The notes below the pieces were generated by a model that was given only the letters and a program-made list of their open reading frames with translations, had not been told where the DNA came from and ran no database searches. Source: Acidobacteriota bacterium (GTDB lineage Bacteria > Acidobacteriota > Terriglobia > Terriglobales > Acidobacteriaceae). Taken from it: a DNA stretch of 64,000 nucleotides. The stretch is from assembly GCA_021818585.1 (NCBI GenBank), contig JAKATU010000085.1:53883-117882 (forward strand), in the 5' to 3' direction. The translations under genes were made by a program, and so were the position numbers. Shown piece after piece: positions 7,781 to 18,700 of the stretch. Within the stretch, counting starts at the first letter, position 1. Each line of letters begins with the position of its first letter.

Positions 7781-8377
7781 ATGATCGCTCACCTACGCGG
7801 CATCCTCATCGCCAAGCTGCCCGGCCAGGCCATCGTCGAGTGTGCCGGCGTCGGCTACGACGTCGCCATCGGCATCCCCACCTTCACCGCGCTCCCGTCA
7901 CAGGGAGCCGAAGTCGCACTCCACATCCACACCCAGGTCAGCGAAGACGCCATCGCCCTCTTCGGCTTTCTCGACCTCGACGAGAAGCGCCTCTTCGAGC
8001 GCCTCATCACCGTCTCCGGCGTAGGCCCCAGGCTCGCCGTCAAAATGCTCAGCGGCCTCAGCCCCGAGCGCACCGTCGCCGCCATCCGCGCGCAGGACCA
8101 CGCCAGCCTCACCCGCATCCCCGGCGTCGGCAAAAAGCTCGCCGAACGCCTCGTCGTCGAACTCAGGGACAAGCTCGACGACTTCGCCGCCGCACCCGCC
8201 CAAACGCCCGCCGCCCAGCTCGGAGCCGCAGCCGAAGACGTCCTCTCCGCGCTCGTCAATCTCGGCTACCAGCGCCCCGTCGCCATCCAAGCCATCGAAA
8301 CCGCCGTCGAACGCGACCCCTCCGCCGGCGAAAACTTCGACAATCTCTTCCGCTCCGCCCTCAAACTCATCCGCTAA
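7781..8377 (+). CDS. ruvA: Holliday junction branch migration protein RuvA
   Basis: 198 aa, the normal RuvA length. N-terminal OB-fold domain starts MIAHLRGILIAKLPGQAIVE with the conserved GVGYDV turn; two helix-hairpin-helix motifs follow (ITVSGVGPRLAVKML at ~77-91 and LTRIPGVGKKLAERLVVEL at ~110-128). The C-terminal RuvB-binding three-helix domain is LSALVNLGYQRPVAIQAIE. RuvA binds four-way junctions as a tetramer and loads RuvB. ruvB and ruvC are not in the window; the upstream gene at 7031 is the likely operon partner. A palindromic repeat copy lies downstream at 8450. Confidence 0.97.
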   Translation: MIAHLRGILIAKLPGQAIVECAGVGYDVAIGIPTFTALPSQGAEVALHIHTQVSEDAIALFGFLDLDEKRLFERLITVSGVGPRLAVKMLSGLSPERTVAAIRAQDHASLTRIPGVGKKLAERLVVELRDKLDDFAAAPAQTPAAQLGAAAEDVLSALVNLGYQRPVAIQAIETAVERDPSAGENFDNLFRSALKLIR

Positions 8378-8449
8378 ACCAGCAAAACAGTGGTGGCCCA
8401 CCCAAGCCGCCAGGCTTGAGAGGGGGAATGACCCACTCAGGCGGGTGCC

Positions 8450-8484
8450 CCATTCATCGCGGCGCTATCGTGATGAGTGGGGTC
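8450..8484. repeat. Palindromic intergenic repeat, copy 1
   Basis: Begins after GGGTG and reads CCCCATTCATC, 13 bases, then GATGAGTGGGG; the arms pair over 11 positions with one G-T. Nearly the same as the copy at 9125-9159, in the same orientation; the two bracket the DUF4256 gene. Related copies lie at 41282, 43181 and 45984. Confidence 0.75.
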
Positions 8485-8544
8485 GGGCGAACATTGCACC
8501 TAATCAAACTGCCGTCGTACCCTGTCCTCCACCGAGGAAAACCC

Positions 8545-9105
8545 ATGCCCACCCTCACCAAATCCCAATCCGAATCCCTCCTCAAAACCCTCCAGACCCG
8601 CTTTGAAAAAAATCCCGCCCGCCACAAGGGCATCGAGTGGTCCACCGTCCAAACCCGCCTCCAGAGCAACCCCAAGGCCCTCTGGTCCCTCAGTGAAATG
8701 GAAAGAACCGGCGGCGAACCCGACCTCATCGCACACGACAAAAAGACCGGCCAACTCATCTTCTGCGACTGCTCGCCAGAAAGCCCCTCCGACCGCCGCA
8801 GCGTCTGCTACGACCCCGAAGGCCAGCGGAAGCGCGAAAAGGAAGGAATCAAGATGGCCGGCAATGTCCTCGACATGGCCGCCGCCATGGGCATCGAGCC
8901 GTTAGACGAGGACCAGTACCGCCACCTCCAGACCCTCGGCCAGTTCGACTTAAAATCACAAAGCTGGCTAAAAACCCCACCCGAAATCTACGCCCTGGGC
9001 GGAGCCATCTTCGCCGACCGCCGCTTCAACCGCGTCTTCGTCTACCACAACACCGCCCCCTGCTTCTACAAAGCCAGAGCCTTCCGAGGCCTCCTCAAAG
9101 TCTGA
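8545..9105 (+). CDS. DUF4256 domain protein
   Basis: 186 aa from ATG 8545, with GAGGAAA well placed upstream; the frame extends much further 5' only as a shadow of ruvA. Conserved features of DUF4256 are visible in order: LQTRFEKNPARHKGIEW, LWSLSEMERTGGEPDLI (residues ~47-63), FCDCSPESPSDRRSVCYD, KMAGNVLDMAAAMGIEPLD and a Trp/Gly-rich end (WLKTPPEIYALGGAIFADRR). The family is widespread in bacteria and has no established function. It stands alone between two copies of the palindromic repeat (8450 and 9125), so it may be a recently acquired or mobile single-gene cassette. Confidence 0.88.
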   Translation: MPTLTKSQSESLLKTLQTRFEKNPARHKGIEWSTVQTRLQSNPKALWSLSEMERTGGEPDLIAHDKKTGQLIFCDCSPESPSDRRSVCYDPEGQRKREKEGIKMAGNVLDMAAAMGIEPLDEDQYRHLQTLGQFDLKSQSWLKTPPEIYALGGAIFADRRFNRVFVYHNTAPCFYKARAFRGLLKV

Positions 9106-9124
9106 GCCGGAAACAAAATGGGTG

Positions 9125-9159
9125 CCCCATTCATCGCGGCTGTATCGCGATGAGTGGGG
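9125..9159. repeat. Palindromic intergenic repeat, copy 2
   Basis: CCCCATTCATCGCG, a 7-base loop, then CGCGATGAGTGGGG: 13 of 14 positions pair, with one G-T. Preceded by GGGTG like copy 1. A decayed relative (GGTGCCCCATGTCCGCGAAG, starting ~9172) follows, together with a small GGCGCAAAGCGCC hairpin at ~9206. Confidence 0.8.
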
Positions 9160-9313
9160 TTAGGACCATCCTGGTGCCCCATGTCCGCGAAGAGGAGGTG
9201 GGAGTCGGCGCAAAGCGCCGATACCCATTCCGCTGTGAGATACAGCCGTCATCTGATTTGTCACCGCCCTCCTCGCAAAGGAACTGGAACCACCATAAGC
9301 TTTATTCATGGGG

Positions 9314-10594
9314 TCAATAGGACCTTTGCCGGACGATCTCCTTCAGCTTTTTGATGAGCTCATCGTTAAATGCCTTCGCATCATTCCCGTGATGCGCGTG
9401 TCGATGACAAGTTGGACACACCCCGATCACCTTATCTGGGTGATCTGCTCCGCCATCAGCCACCCGCGTTGTGTGATGAACCTCCAGGTAGGGGGAGCCG
9501 TCCTTGTTTAGGAAGGCAGATGGCTGCCCACACCCCTCGCAATTTCCCTTTGCTCGGCGCAATGCATATTGTTTAATTGCAACGGATCTTTTCCGGTGAT
9601 TGATCCTGCGCTGCTCAGGCGTCAGCCCCTTTGAAGAACTCGACATAGCAACCTTTCGCAGCTCTTCCAGAGTTGCGGTTTCCAGTTCAGCTTCAGAAAT
9701 TTGCGCAGGCCTCCTGATGACCCGCTTGCGTACTAATCCCCTGATTTTCTGGGCCACTTTGGGATCAGGTGTCGTTATGGATCGCGGGTATCGCGCCCAC
9801 TTGAAATCCTCAATCTTCTGCCGTACCTCAACTAGCGGTATTGGAGGTTCGATGAGGCGAATAGAACAGAGTTGGCTGCTGTAGCGATTCATCCAGTCCT
9901 TCGCGGGCCTCGGAGTGGATGCAATCTGTCCGACCGCAAACAGGCCCTCCGAAGCTACATTGATCACTACCTCATCCCCTATCTCAGCTTTTTTGGGAAC
10001 TATCCACCATCGTGCTCGTCCGGTCGTCTCCGCCAACCGAACCAGATAGCCCTTATCACCGTTTCCGTAGCCACCATTCAACATATGCAATCGACTTGAC
10101 GGTCGCTCTATGGAGAAATTCGGAAGCACTTGTGCGAGATACTTCAAGACGCCGTGAGAATGAGCGCCTTTGATACTACCCTTGCTCTTGGTTTTTGCAG
10201 CAATCCGGATTGCTCCTAAATGTGCTTCGGCAACCTTTCCGAGGGCTTTCGAAAGATGATGAAGATCAATCGACGTCATGGCGCATCCGGGCGCGCGCTG
10301 ATAACGGACTCTCGTCAGCTTCACGCCCTTGGGAACTGATCTGATTTCCAGGAGAACCTGTAACGCATCACGGGTCAGCACCAAGACTTCCACGGATCCA
10401 ACATTCAGCCGGACCCGGTCTTTGAAAAGAGAAACGCCCCATCTATGGTGATAATTGTCGCGAAGCAATTGAATGCTTCCAGCAAGAAACTTAAGGTAAG
10501 CGTCTTTCTCTTTCGCAGGGATGCCGTCAAAGATCGCATCCATAACGAAATTTGTGTCCTCGGCTTCTGAACGCCTGACGTGTGCGCTGGACAT
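9314..10594 (-). CDS. HNH endonuclease with a possible PUA/EVE-like domain (predicted type IV restriction-like)
   Basis: 426 aa from ATG 10594; the frame runs to 10774, and ATGs at 10642 and 10663 are alternatives. The C-terminal 80 residues are a zinc-ribbon HNH nuclease: CEGC at ~353-356, LEVHHTTRVADGGADHPD with the HH pair at ~373-374, and CPTCHRHAHHG at ~393. The middle (~200-300) has RWWIVPKKAEIGDEVVIN, GLFAVGQIAST and FKWARYPRSI, an arrangement like PUA/EVE modified-base readers. The N-terminal ~150 residues are unassigned. Such fusions restrict DNA with modified bases; that function is an inference. It sits alone, with more ordinary base composition than its GC-rich neighbours, suggesting transfer. 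Confidence 0.75.
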   Translation of the reverse strand: MSSAHVRRSEAEDTNFVMDAIFDGIPAKEKDAYLKFLAGSIQLLRDNYHHRWGVSLFKDRVRLNVGSVEVLVLTRDALQVLLEIRSVPKGVKLTRVRYQRAPGCAMTSIDLHHLSKALGKVAEAHLGAIRIAAKTKSKGSIKGAHSHGVLKYLAQVLPNFSIERPSSRLHMLNGGYGNGDKGYLVRLAETTGRARWWIVPKKAEIGDEVVINVASEGLFAVGQIASTPRPAKDWMNRYSSQLCSIRLIEPPIPLVEVRQKIEDFKWARYPRSITTPDPKVAQKIRGLVRKRVIRRPAQISEAELETATLEELRKVAMSSSSKGLTPEQRRINHRKRSVAIKQYALRRAKGNCEGCGQPSAFLNKDGSPYLEVHHTTRVADGGADHPDKVIGVCPTCHRHAHHGNDAKAFNDELIKKLKEIVRQRSY

Positions 10595-10742
10595 GATGAA
10601 TTGAATCTCCGAAAGCAGATTTTGACGAAAATATATCACCATCAGCTGACTCTGGATCTTCATCACCGCCCAAATCGCCAATCCAGCAACTGGGAACTGA
10701 CAACTGAGCACTGGGGACTTCCTCAGTGCTAATCTCATCCCA

Positions 10743-11498
10743 ATGCCCTTCCTCGAAGCCAGCCGCCTCACCAAGCGCTACGGAGATGTGACCGTCGTCC
10801 ACGACGTCTCCCTCGCCATCGAGCGCGGAGAAACCCTCGGTCTCGTCGGCGAATCCGGCTCCGGCAAAAGCACCGTCGCTCGCATGATCCTCGGCCTCGT
10901 CGAACCCACCTCAGGCGCCGTCCTCTTCGACGGCCACCCCATCACCACCCGCGGACGCGCAATGCGCACCCTCCGCCGCCGCTTCCAGCCCGTCTTTCAG
11001 GATCCCTACGCCGCACTCAACCCCCGCATGCGCGTCGCCGAAATCATCGCCGAACCGCTCGTCATTCACGAACGTCTCTCCCGCGCCGAGCGCCGCCGCC
11101 GCTCCACCGAACTCCTCCACGCCGTCGGACTCGAAGACTCCGCCCTCACCCGCTATCCCCACGAATTCTCCGGTGGCCAGCGCCAGCGCATCAACATCGC
11201 CCGCGCACTCGCGCTCCGGCCCGAACTCCTCATCCTCGACGAGCCCATCTCCGCCCTCGACGTCAGCGTCGGCGCCCAGATCGTCAACCTCCTCCGCGAC
11301 CTCCAGCGCGACTTCCGCCTCACCTACCTCTTCATTTCCCACTCCATGCCCATGGTCCGCTACCTCGCCAACCGCGTCGCCGTCATGCAGCACGGCCGCC
11401 TCGTCGAGTCCGGCCCCTGCGAGCAAATCTGCAACCACCCCCAGCAGGACTACACCCGCACCCTCCTCGCCGCCACCCCCGAACTCCGCGCCGGCTGA
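10743..11498 (+). CDS. ABC transporter ATP-binding protein, oligopeptide (OppF/DppF) type
   Basis: 251 aa with a complete nucleotide-binding domain: Walker [10 protein letters not shown] at ~38-46, Q-loop [18 protein letters not shown] (the QDPYxSLNPR pattern typical of OppF/DppF), signature [15 protein letters not shown], Walker [13 protein letters not shown], and switch His in [13 protein letters not shown]. The C-terminal [23 protein letters not shown] is the peptide/nickel importer tail, cut short before the usual oligopeptide C-terminal extension. No permease or binding-protein gene is adjacent, so it is an orphan ATPase. Divergent from the HNH gene; the start has no obvious ribosome site. 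Confidence 0.88.
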   Translation: MPFLEASRLTKRYGDVTVVHDVSLAIERGETLGLVGESGSGKSTVARMILGLVEPTSGAVLFDGHPITTRGRAMRTLRRRFQPVFQDPYAALNPRMRVAEIIAEPLVIHERLSRAERRRRSTELLHAVGLEDSALTRYPHEFSGGQRQRINIARALALRPELLILDEPISALDVSVGAQIVNLLRDLQRDFRLTYLFISHSMPMVRYLANRVAVMQHGRLVESGPCEQICNHPQQDYTRTLLAATPELRAG

Positions 11499-11548
11499 TC
11501 CGGTCCCGCATCGGCTAACCAACCACCATCAAAATGCTCTAATAAGGT

Positions 11549-12037
11549 ATGAGTTGCACCCGACGCGCAGCCGTAGCGCTGGCGCTCCTCTTTGCTCCCC
11601 TGGCCCTGCACGCCCAGGCAAAGCTCTCCTGCAAAGTCCAGCCCACCACTCTGGCTGAGGCTCAAAACTGCTGGCGGCCCCTGCTTGTCTTCAGCCCCAC
11701 GGACCACAACCCCCAGCTCCTCGCACAGGAACACATCCTCGACCAGGACGCCGACGACATGATGGACCGCTTCGTCCTGCTCGTCCCTGTCGTCCCCAAT
11801 GCCAAGGCCACGCCCACCCCGCTCGACTCACCCTGGACCATCATGCCCCAATCCCAGATGGACCGGATCCGGGCCCAGTTCCACATCCCCAACAACCAGT
11901 TCCAGGTAGTCCTCCTCGACGAAATGGGCAAACCGCTCTTCCACAGCGACCACCCCGTCACCACCAGCTACCTCAAGGCCGTCATACACAACCTGCCCCA
12001 CAGAAAGATCGAGAAATACCGCCGCGGAGCCAACTAG
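11549..12037 (+). CDS. Secreted DUF4174-like protein
   Basis: 162 aa. A clear Sec signal peptide (RRAAVALALLFAPLALHAQA) ends near residue 23. The mature part has NCWRPLLVFSPTDHNPQLLA, LLVPVVPNAKATP, and a C-terminal FQVVLLDEMGKPLFHSDHPV followed by a helix. This is the order of DUF4174, a small thioredoxin-like fold (a 'respond now / LLVFaPs' strand, a DGxvk hairpin) without a CxxC. Periplasmic location is predicted; the function is unknown. ATG 11549 follows TAAGGT. It precedes the histidine kinase at 12207 by ~170 bases. Confidence 0.65.
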   Translation: MSCTRRAAVALALLFAPLALHAQAKLSCKVQPTTLAEAQNCWRPLLVFSPTDHNPQLLAQEHILDQDADDMMDRFVLLVPVVPNAKATPTPLDSPWTIMPQSQMDRIRAQFHIPNNQFQVVLLDEMGKPLFHSDHPVTTSYLKAVIHNLPHRKIEKYRRGAN

Positions 12038-12206
12038 CCGCATCTATATCCCTGCAACCCCTGTAACAACCTCCCGGTAACCCAACCTTTATTCCCGGAA
12101 CTTCCACCCTCAAATCGCCGTATCTCAGGCAGCAATTTTCCCCATCCGCCGCAACTTGCCTTCCATCTTTGCCACCATCGTTTACCATCCCCTTACAGGT
12201 CATGCC

Positions 12207-13631
<1,425 letters not shown>

Positions 13632-13637
13632 CCTGCC

Positions 13638-15584
13638 CTACTTACCGTTCGACTTGCCGGCCAACGCCTCATAATCCTGCGTCTCCCGCGCAGCATCCGC
13701 CAGCCGACCCATCTTCTTGTAGACCGCAGCCAGGTCCGCGTGGACCTGCGTATCCTTCCCATCCAGCTTCTCGGCCATCTGCAACTCTTCTACCGCCCGC
13801 GCCGTATCGCCGTTCGCCGCATAAGCCTCGCCCAGAGCCCGTCGCAAATCTTCTTCCTGCGGCAGCTTCGCAGCCAGCGCCTTCAGCCTGGCGATCCCCT
13901 CCGGCAACTGCCCCGTCTTCACCAGGCAATCCGCATAGATAAATGCCATCTCATCAGTTACATTTCCACTTTGCATCACAGGAGCAAGCGCATCCCGCGC
14001 CTTCGCATACTCCTTCGTCATGTAAAGACTCAAGCCCAGCGCCCCTCGCATCATCTCATCCTGTGGATGAGCATTCACGTAAGCCGTCAGCGGCGCCACC
14101 GCCTCCGCAAAATGAAACGACGAAAACGCAGCCCGCCCCAGATTCTCATTCAACCCCGGCATCTGCGGATCCCACTGCTTCGCATGGCTGAAGTAGTCAT
14201 ATGCTGACCGCACATCGCCCTGCATCCCCGCTATCGCGCCTAGATTGTTGTAGCTGTTCGCAATAAACGGGCCTACCCGCCGCGCAAATCCCGCCGCCGC
14301 CTGCGCCGCTTCCTCGCTCGCCCTCGTTTCCATCGCAGATGTCTGCACCACCGGAGCATTCGCATTCCCGGCTCCGCCCGCGCCCTGATCGTAATAATTC
14401 GCCAGTTGCTCCCGCGCCCGCGACAGATTCTTGTTCATCAGTTGCTGCGAAATCGCAAGCTGCTTTTGCGCCCCTGCTCGGTCCCCGGACTTCAACAGAA
14501 GCCGTCCCAGCAAATAATGCGCCTTCTGCACCTGGTCGTGGTTGCGCGTCACGTCGGTCGTCAACGCAATCGACTGCCGCAGTGCCGCAATCGCTCTCTC
14601 GTCCTGATGCATCGCCGCATAAAGCTGCCCAAGATACAAAAACGTGTCCGGATCATTCGGCGCGATCGTGGCCGCCAGCAGCAATTCCTTCTCCGCATCC
14701 GCGTAGTCATGCTGGCCCATCTCCAGGTGCCCCAGCGCCGCATGCGCCATCGCTTCGTGCGGATAAAGCGAAATTTCCTGCTTCAACTGCGCCTCGGCCT
14801 CTGCCACGTGCTGCCCGCTCACCAGGTAGGCCGCCGCCAGCGAGTAGTGCGCCCCGGGCAGCTTGCCATCCAGCGCCACCGCCTGTTCAAACTCCCCCAC
14901 CGCCTTGCTCTGGAAGTCCGAATCCATATACGCCTGCCCAAAGAACATGTGCAGAATCGCCTTGTTCCCGTACCCGGACTTCATCTCGGCAAACAGCTTC
15001 TCCGCGCACTTCTGGTCTTCAAGATTCAGGCACGCCACCGCCAGGTCATACCCGTTCTGGAAATCAGGATCGAGCGCCACTGCCTTCTCCAGCGACTTGC
15101 GCGCCTCCGCGCTCTTGCCTTGCTTCAGTTGCGCGCGCCCCAGCAGCGAATATGCCCGCGCCTGCGCATTCGCATTCTTCGGATAGTTCTCAATCACCCG
15201 CTGCGCCAGCAAGGCTGCATGCCGCACACGCCCCGCATGCAACGCCGCCGCGGAATACTCCACCAGCAGCGCCGGAGAATTCGGCGCCAGGCTCAGCGCC
15301 GCGTCAAAGTTCGGAGCCGCCTTGCCATACTCGTCCCCATGCGCCTCCGCAATCGCCAGTTCTCCCAGCGCATCCGCCAGAAAAATTCGATACTCCTGTG
15401 CCGCCGCCTTTAACTCATGGGCCGCCTGGTACTTCATCGCCGCGTTGTAATGCTGGTGCAGAATCTCTTCATTCTTCAACGCAACTGAGTTTGTCCCCTG
15501 CTGTACCCCAGCCTGCGCCGTCACTGCCGCAAACAGCCACGCCGCTGCAACAACTACGATCCCGCGCTTCCAAAACCAATCCAC
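13638..15584 (-). CDS. Secreted tetratricopeptide-repeat protein
   Basis: 648 aa from GTG 15584, which has AGGAAA upstream; a TTG at 15605 in frame is the alternative. A signal peptide (GIVVVAAAWLFAAVTAQA) is followed by at least a dozen TPR units, for example ALGELAIAEAHGDEYGKAAP, AYSLLGRAQLKQGKSAEARK, ALGHLEMGQHDYADAEKELL, FLYLGQLYAAMHQDERAIAA, NNLGAIAGMQGDVRSAYDYF and ALGEAYAANGDTARAVEEL. The Gly/Ala/Asn-rich linker near residue 395 (GAGGAGNANAP) splits the repeats in two arrays. It is a protein-interaction scaffold in the periplasm. It lies downstream of the TonB receptor but separated by a terminator, so it has its own promoter. Confidence 0.88.
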   Translation of the reverse strand: MDWFWKRGIVVVAAAWLFAAVTAQAGVQQGTNSVALKNEEILHQHYNAAMKYQAAHELKAAAQEYRIFLADALGELAIAEAHGDEYGKAAPNFDAALSLAPNSPALLVEYSAAALHAGRVRHAALLAQRVIENYPKNANAQARAYSLLGRAQLKQGKSAEARKSLEKAVALDPDFQNGYDLAVACLNLEDQKCAEKLFAEMKSGYGNKAILHMFFGQAYMDSDFQSKAVGEFEQAVALDGKLPGAHYSLAAAYLVSGQHVAEAEAQLKQEISLYPHEAMAHAALGHLEMGQHDYADAEKELLLAATIAPNDPDTFLYLGQLYAAMHQDERAIAALRQSIALTTDVTRNHDQVQKAHYLLGRLLLKSGDRAGAQKQLAISQQLMNKNLSRAREQLANYYDQGAGGAGNANAPVVQTSAMETRASEEAAQAAAGFARRVGPFIANSYNNLGAIAGMQGDVRSAYDYFSHAKQWDPQMPGLNENLGRAAFSSFHFAEAVAPLTAYVNAHPQDEMMRGALGLSLYMTKEYAKARDALAPVMQSGNVTDEMAFIYADCLVKTGQLPEGIARLKALAAKLPQEEDLRRALGEAYAANGDTARAVEELQMAEKLDGKDTQVHADLAAVYKKMGRLADAARETQDYEALAGKSNGK

Positions 15585-15721
15585 TGCCGAACATTTCCTA
15601 TTCAAAATTCCATACCGCCATCTTCGCTGCAGGAAACCTCGCGCACGACACGCCAGCCAGCGCCCGCGAGTCCATGGTTACCGGCAGTCTAACCCATCAC
15701 ATAAACTCAAATTCGTATCCC

Positions 15722-15761
15722 AAAAAACAAACCGGAAGGCGGTACCAAAACCGCCTTCCGG
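15722..15761 (-). terminator. Rho-independent terminator of the TonB-dependent receptor gene
   Basis: On the minus strand: an 11-bp perfect stem, CCGGAAGGCGG with CCGCCTTCCGG (15732-15742 and 15751-15761), an 8-base loop, then TTTGTTTTTT. It begins 20 bases after the receptor stop codon. Confidence 0.9.
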
Positions 15762-15780
15762 ACAAAGGAGGACACATCAG

Positions 15781-18700
15781 TTAAAAGATGTACTTCACTG
15801 ACAACTCAAGCGTGCGTTGGTTCGGCTGACCGGACTTCGTATCCATCACGCCGAAGTTATTCGGATTGCCGCCTGGGTAAGCAGACGCCAACGGAGTCCA
15901 GTTCTGGGTTCCAACAGGAGCCTGGTAGTGCAGGCTCAGCTGCGAGCCTCCGCTGAACTGCGGAAGCGGGTGGTTCAGCCAGTTGAACGCATCGATGCGG
16001 AACTCCGCATGCTGCTCGTGCCACACATGGAACGTCTTATACAGCGACATATCGCTATCAAAGTACGCTGCCATCGTGTACGGGTAGTTGCGCGGTCCAT
16101 ACTCGCCGATCTTCGGTGGAGCAAAGCACGAATACTTGATCCGCTGGTAATGTGCGGTCCCGGAACGGGGATCGCACGTCAAAACCGGCTGAATATCAAT
16201 CGTTGCGTTCGTGCCATAATACGTCGCCTGGCTCACGCCAGAGGTGCTTCCACTCGGAAGATCATATTGCAGGCTCATGCCGAAGTTGGGGTTGTTATTG
16301 GACTGGATAAAACCACCGGACTGCCAGGTGGTGATGTTGGAAATCGTCCATCCATTGGCCGCTCCGCGGGCAAGCATGTTGTCACCCTTGTAAGGCCGCT
16401 GGAAGGTGTACGATCCCGAGAAGTTGAACACATACCGGCGGGTTGTGTTCGCGTAGCCATAGTTGCGGTTCAGATGGAACGCATCCTCACCCAGCGTCGT
16501 GCTCAGGTTGCTCTGGTAAGTGTAGTTCGCATCAAAGTTGGCGTTGGTGCCGCGACGGACAAGGCTCATCTGCAGCGCATCATAGTTCGAGTACCCCTGG
16601 GTATCGAGCATGTACACGCTGTTGTTGCCATACTCCTTGCCGTAAGGATGGTAATCCGCATACTGGTTGCAGACTTGCCCGCTGCAGGTTGTGTTCACCT
16701 GCTCAGGATTCTGAGCCGTCAGTCCGGTCACCGGATCGGGCTTGAAGAACGCGCCCAGCGGAATCTTGTTCATGTCGTCGTAGGCAGAGAAGCCTCCACC
16801 AGACAGAGCCTGTCCGCCCAGCGGCATGTTCTCTGCATGGTTTCCGACATAAGCAACTTCCAGCAGCATCTTGCTCGGCAACTGCTGGTCCACCGTCAGG
16901 TTCCAGGCCGTTGAGTCAGGAATCTGATCGTCCAGCGGATCAAGCGCATACTCGCCGTTGTTCACGCACGGATTGGTTGGACTGCAGCCTGCCGCCGTCG
17001 GCACGATGATGCCGGGCGCACCACCTTGACCCGGTGTGCCGCCGGATTGGCCCGCCGCGCCAATCTGCGGCATCGTGACCTGATAGCCACTCGGCAGGCC
17101 GTAACCCAGAATCTCCTGCGAAGTAGACAGTTGGTTGGTGTAGTTGTTGTACTGGTCGGCAAACCGGAAGATGCCCCAGCCGCCGCGTACCAGCGTTTTG
17201 CCGTTGCCGAACACGTCATACGAAAGACCGAAGCGCGGCGTGATGTAAGCAAACCGGTTCGGCATACCGCTCGACGGAACCCCGGGATCAACCGCATGCC
17301 AGCGGAGACCCGGATTGAGACGGCCTGCGTTATAGTCCGACTGAACCAGGGACGGTATAAAGACTGCTTCACCGATCTTGTTCTTGTCATACCAGTGTCC
17401 AATGTGCTCAACACGAATACCGTAATCGATCGAGAGCTTCTTGGTTGCCTTCCATGTGTCGTCGAAGTAGCCCGCAAAGGTTCCGTAGGCCATTTCCACG
17501 TTCTCGAACTTGTTGGTTTCGTTGTACCCGGTGGCAATACCCATCAGGAAGTTTGCTGTCGGGTTGTTCGGTGATCCAAACTTCTGGCCGGTCACCACGT
17601 TCGGCAGAACATTGCCGCCCATGCTGAAACCGCCAAAGTTACCGTTCGGAGCATCGCCGAATTCACCCTGGTCGTTCGTCACAACCTCGGTAAATCCGCC
17701 CATCTTGAGAGTGTGAGTTTTCACCTGCCAGGTAAAGTTGTCTGCGAACGAAGGCATCTCCTTCTTCACCAGGTAGGTATGGGCCGCGTTGTCGAAAATA
17801 TCGCCCTGTGAAAAGTCAGGGAACGTCTCATAACCAGCCGTGCTGTAAGAAGGCAGAACGTTCGATCCGGTGTTGAAGATCGTGCCGTAAGGATATCCAA
17901 GACCCGAGCGAGTCGCGGCGCTCGGATTTCCTGGGCCCACAGGGAAGTTCCCATAGCCCCAGGCTGCAATCAGTTCGTTGGTGATATTCGGGCTGAACGT
18001 GTGAATGAAATGGCCGGAGATCGCCTTCGTGTACGTAGTGCTGTACAGGCCGCCGCCCGGATACGGAATCGAAGCGTAAGGCGTCCAGTAAATGTGCGCG
18101 CCGTTACCCTGCGAAAGCTCCTGGCTGTAGCTCTGCTGGTATGAAATGTAGAACTGCGTGTTGGCTGACGGATCATAGTCCATGCGCAGCCGGTACAGCC
18201 AGCCGTTGTTCTTGCCCGGAATCACCTGGTAGTAGTTGAAGCCGCCAGGTGTGGTTGCAGGGTTCGCATTCGCCTTCGGCCAGAAGCTCGAAAGAGCCTT
18301 TGCCGCGGCACTCAGGTACTGCGAAGGAATCTGGCTGCCGTCCGGCGTCCCCGGACCAATTACCGTACCGTCAGGAAGCACCGTACCCGTAAGGTCATTA
18401 CAACCATTCGTCTGCGTCGCGTTGACGTTGGCCGCGCCAAGACAGAACGTCGCGTTGTCCGCCGTCGGCCCGAAGTTACCGTTCATCATGTCCGGGGTCG
18501 GAATAAACGATTCTAGGTAGTTTGCATTTCCGGTGTTCTGCAGGAACCGCTCATAACCACCCCAGAAACGAAGCTTCTTGTGCGTGCCCGGAACCGGCCC
18601 GCCCACGTTGAAGCCGGGATAGTAGTAGTGAGCCGCGCCACGCGGCACGCCCTGGTGATTGCTCTGCCAGTCGTTCGCGTTCAACACGTCGTTGCGGGCA

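Noticed and set aside
14339..15784. 481-aa plus-strand frame opposite the TPR protein
   Set aside because: Pro/Ser/Ala-rich with no ordered motifs; the minus-strand TPR frame carries clear repeats and a signal peptide.
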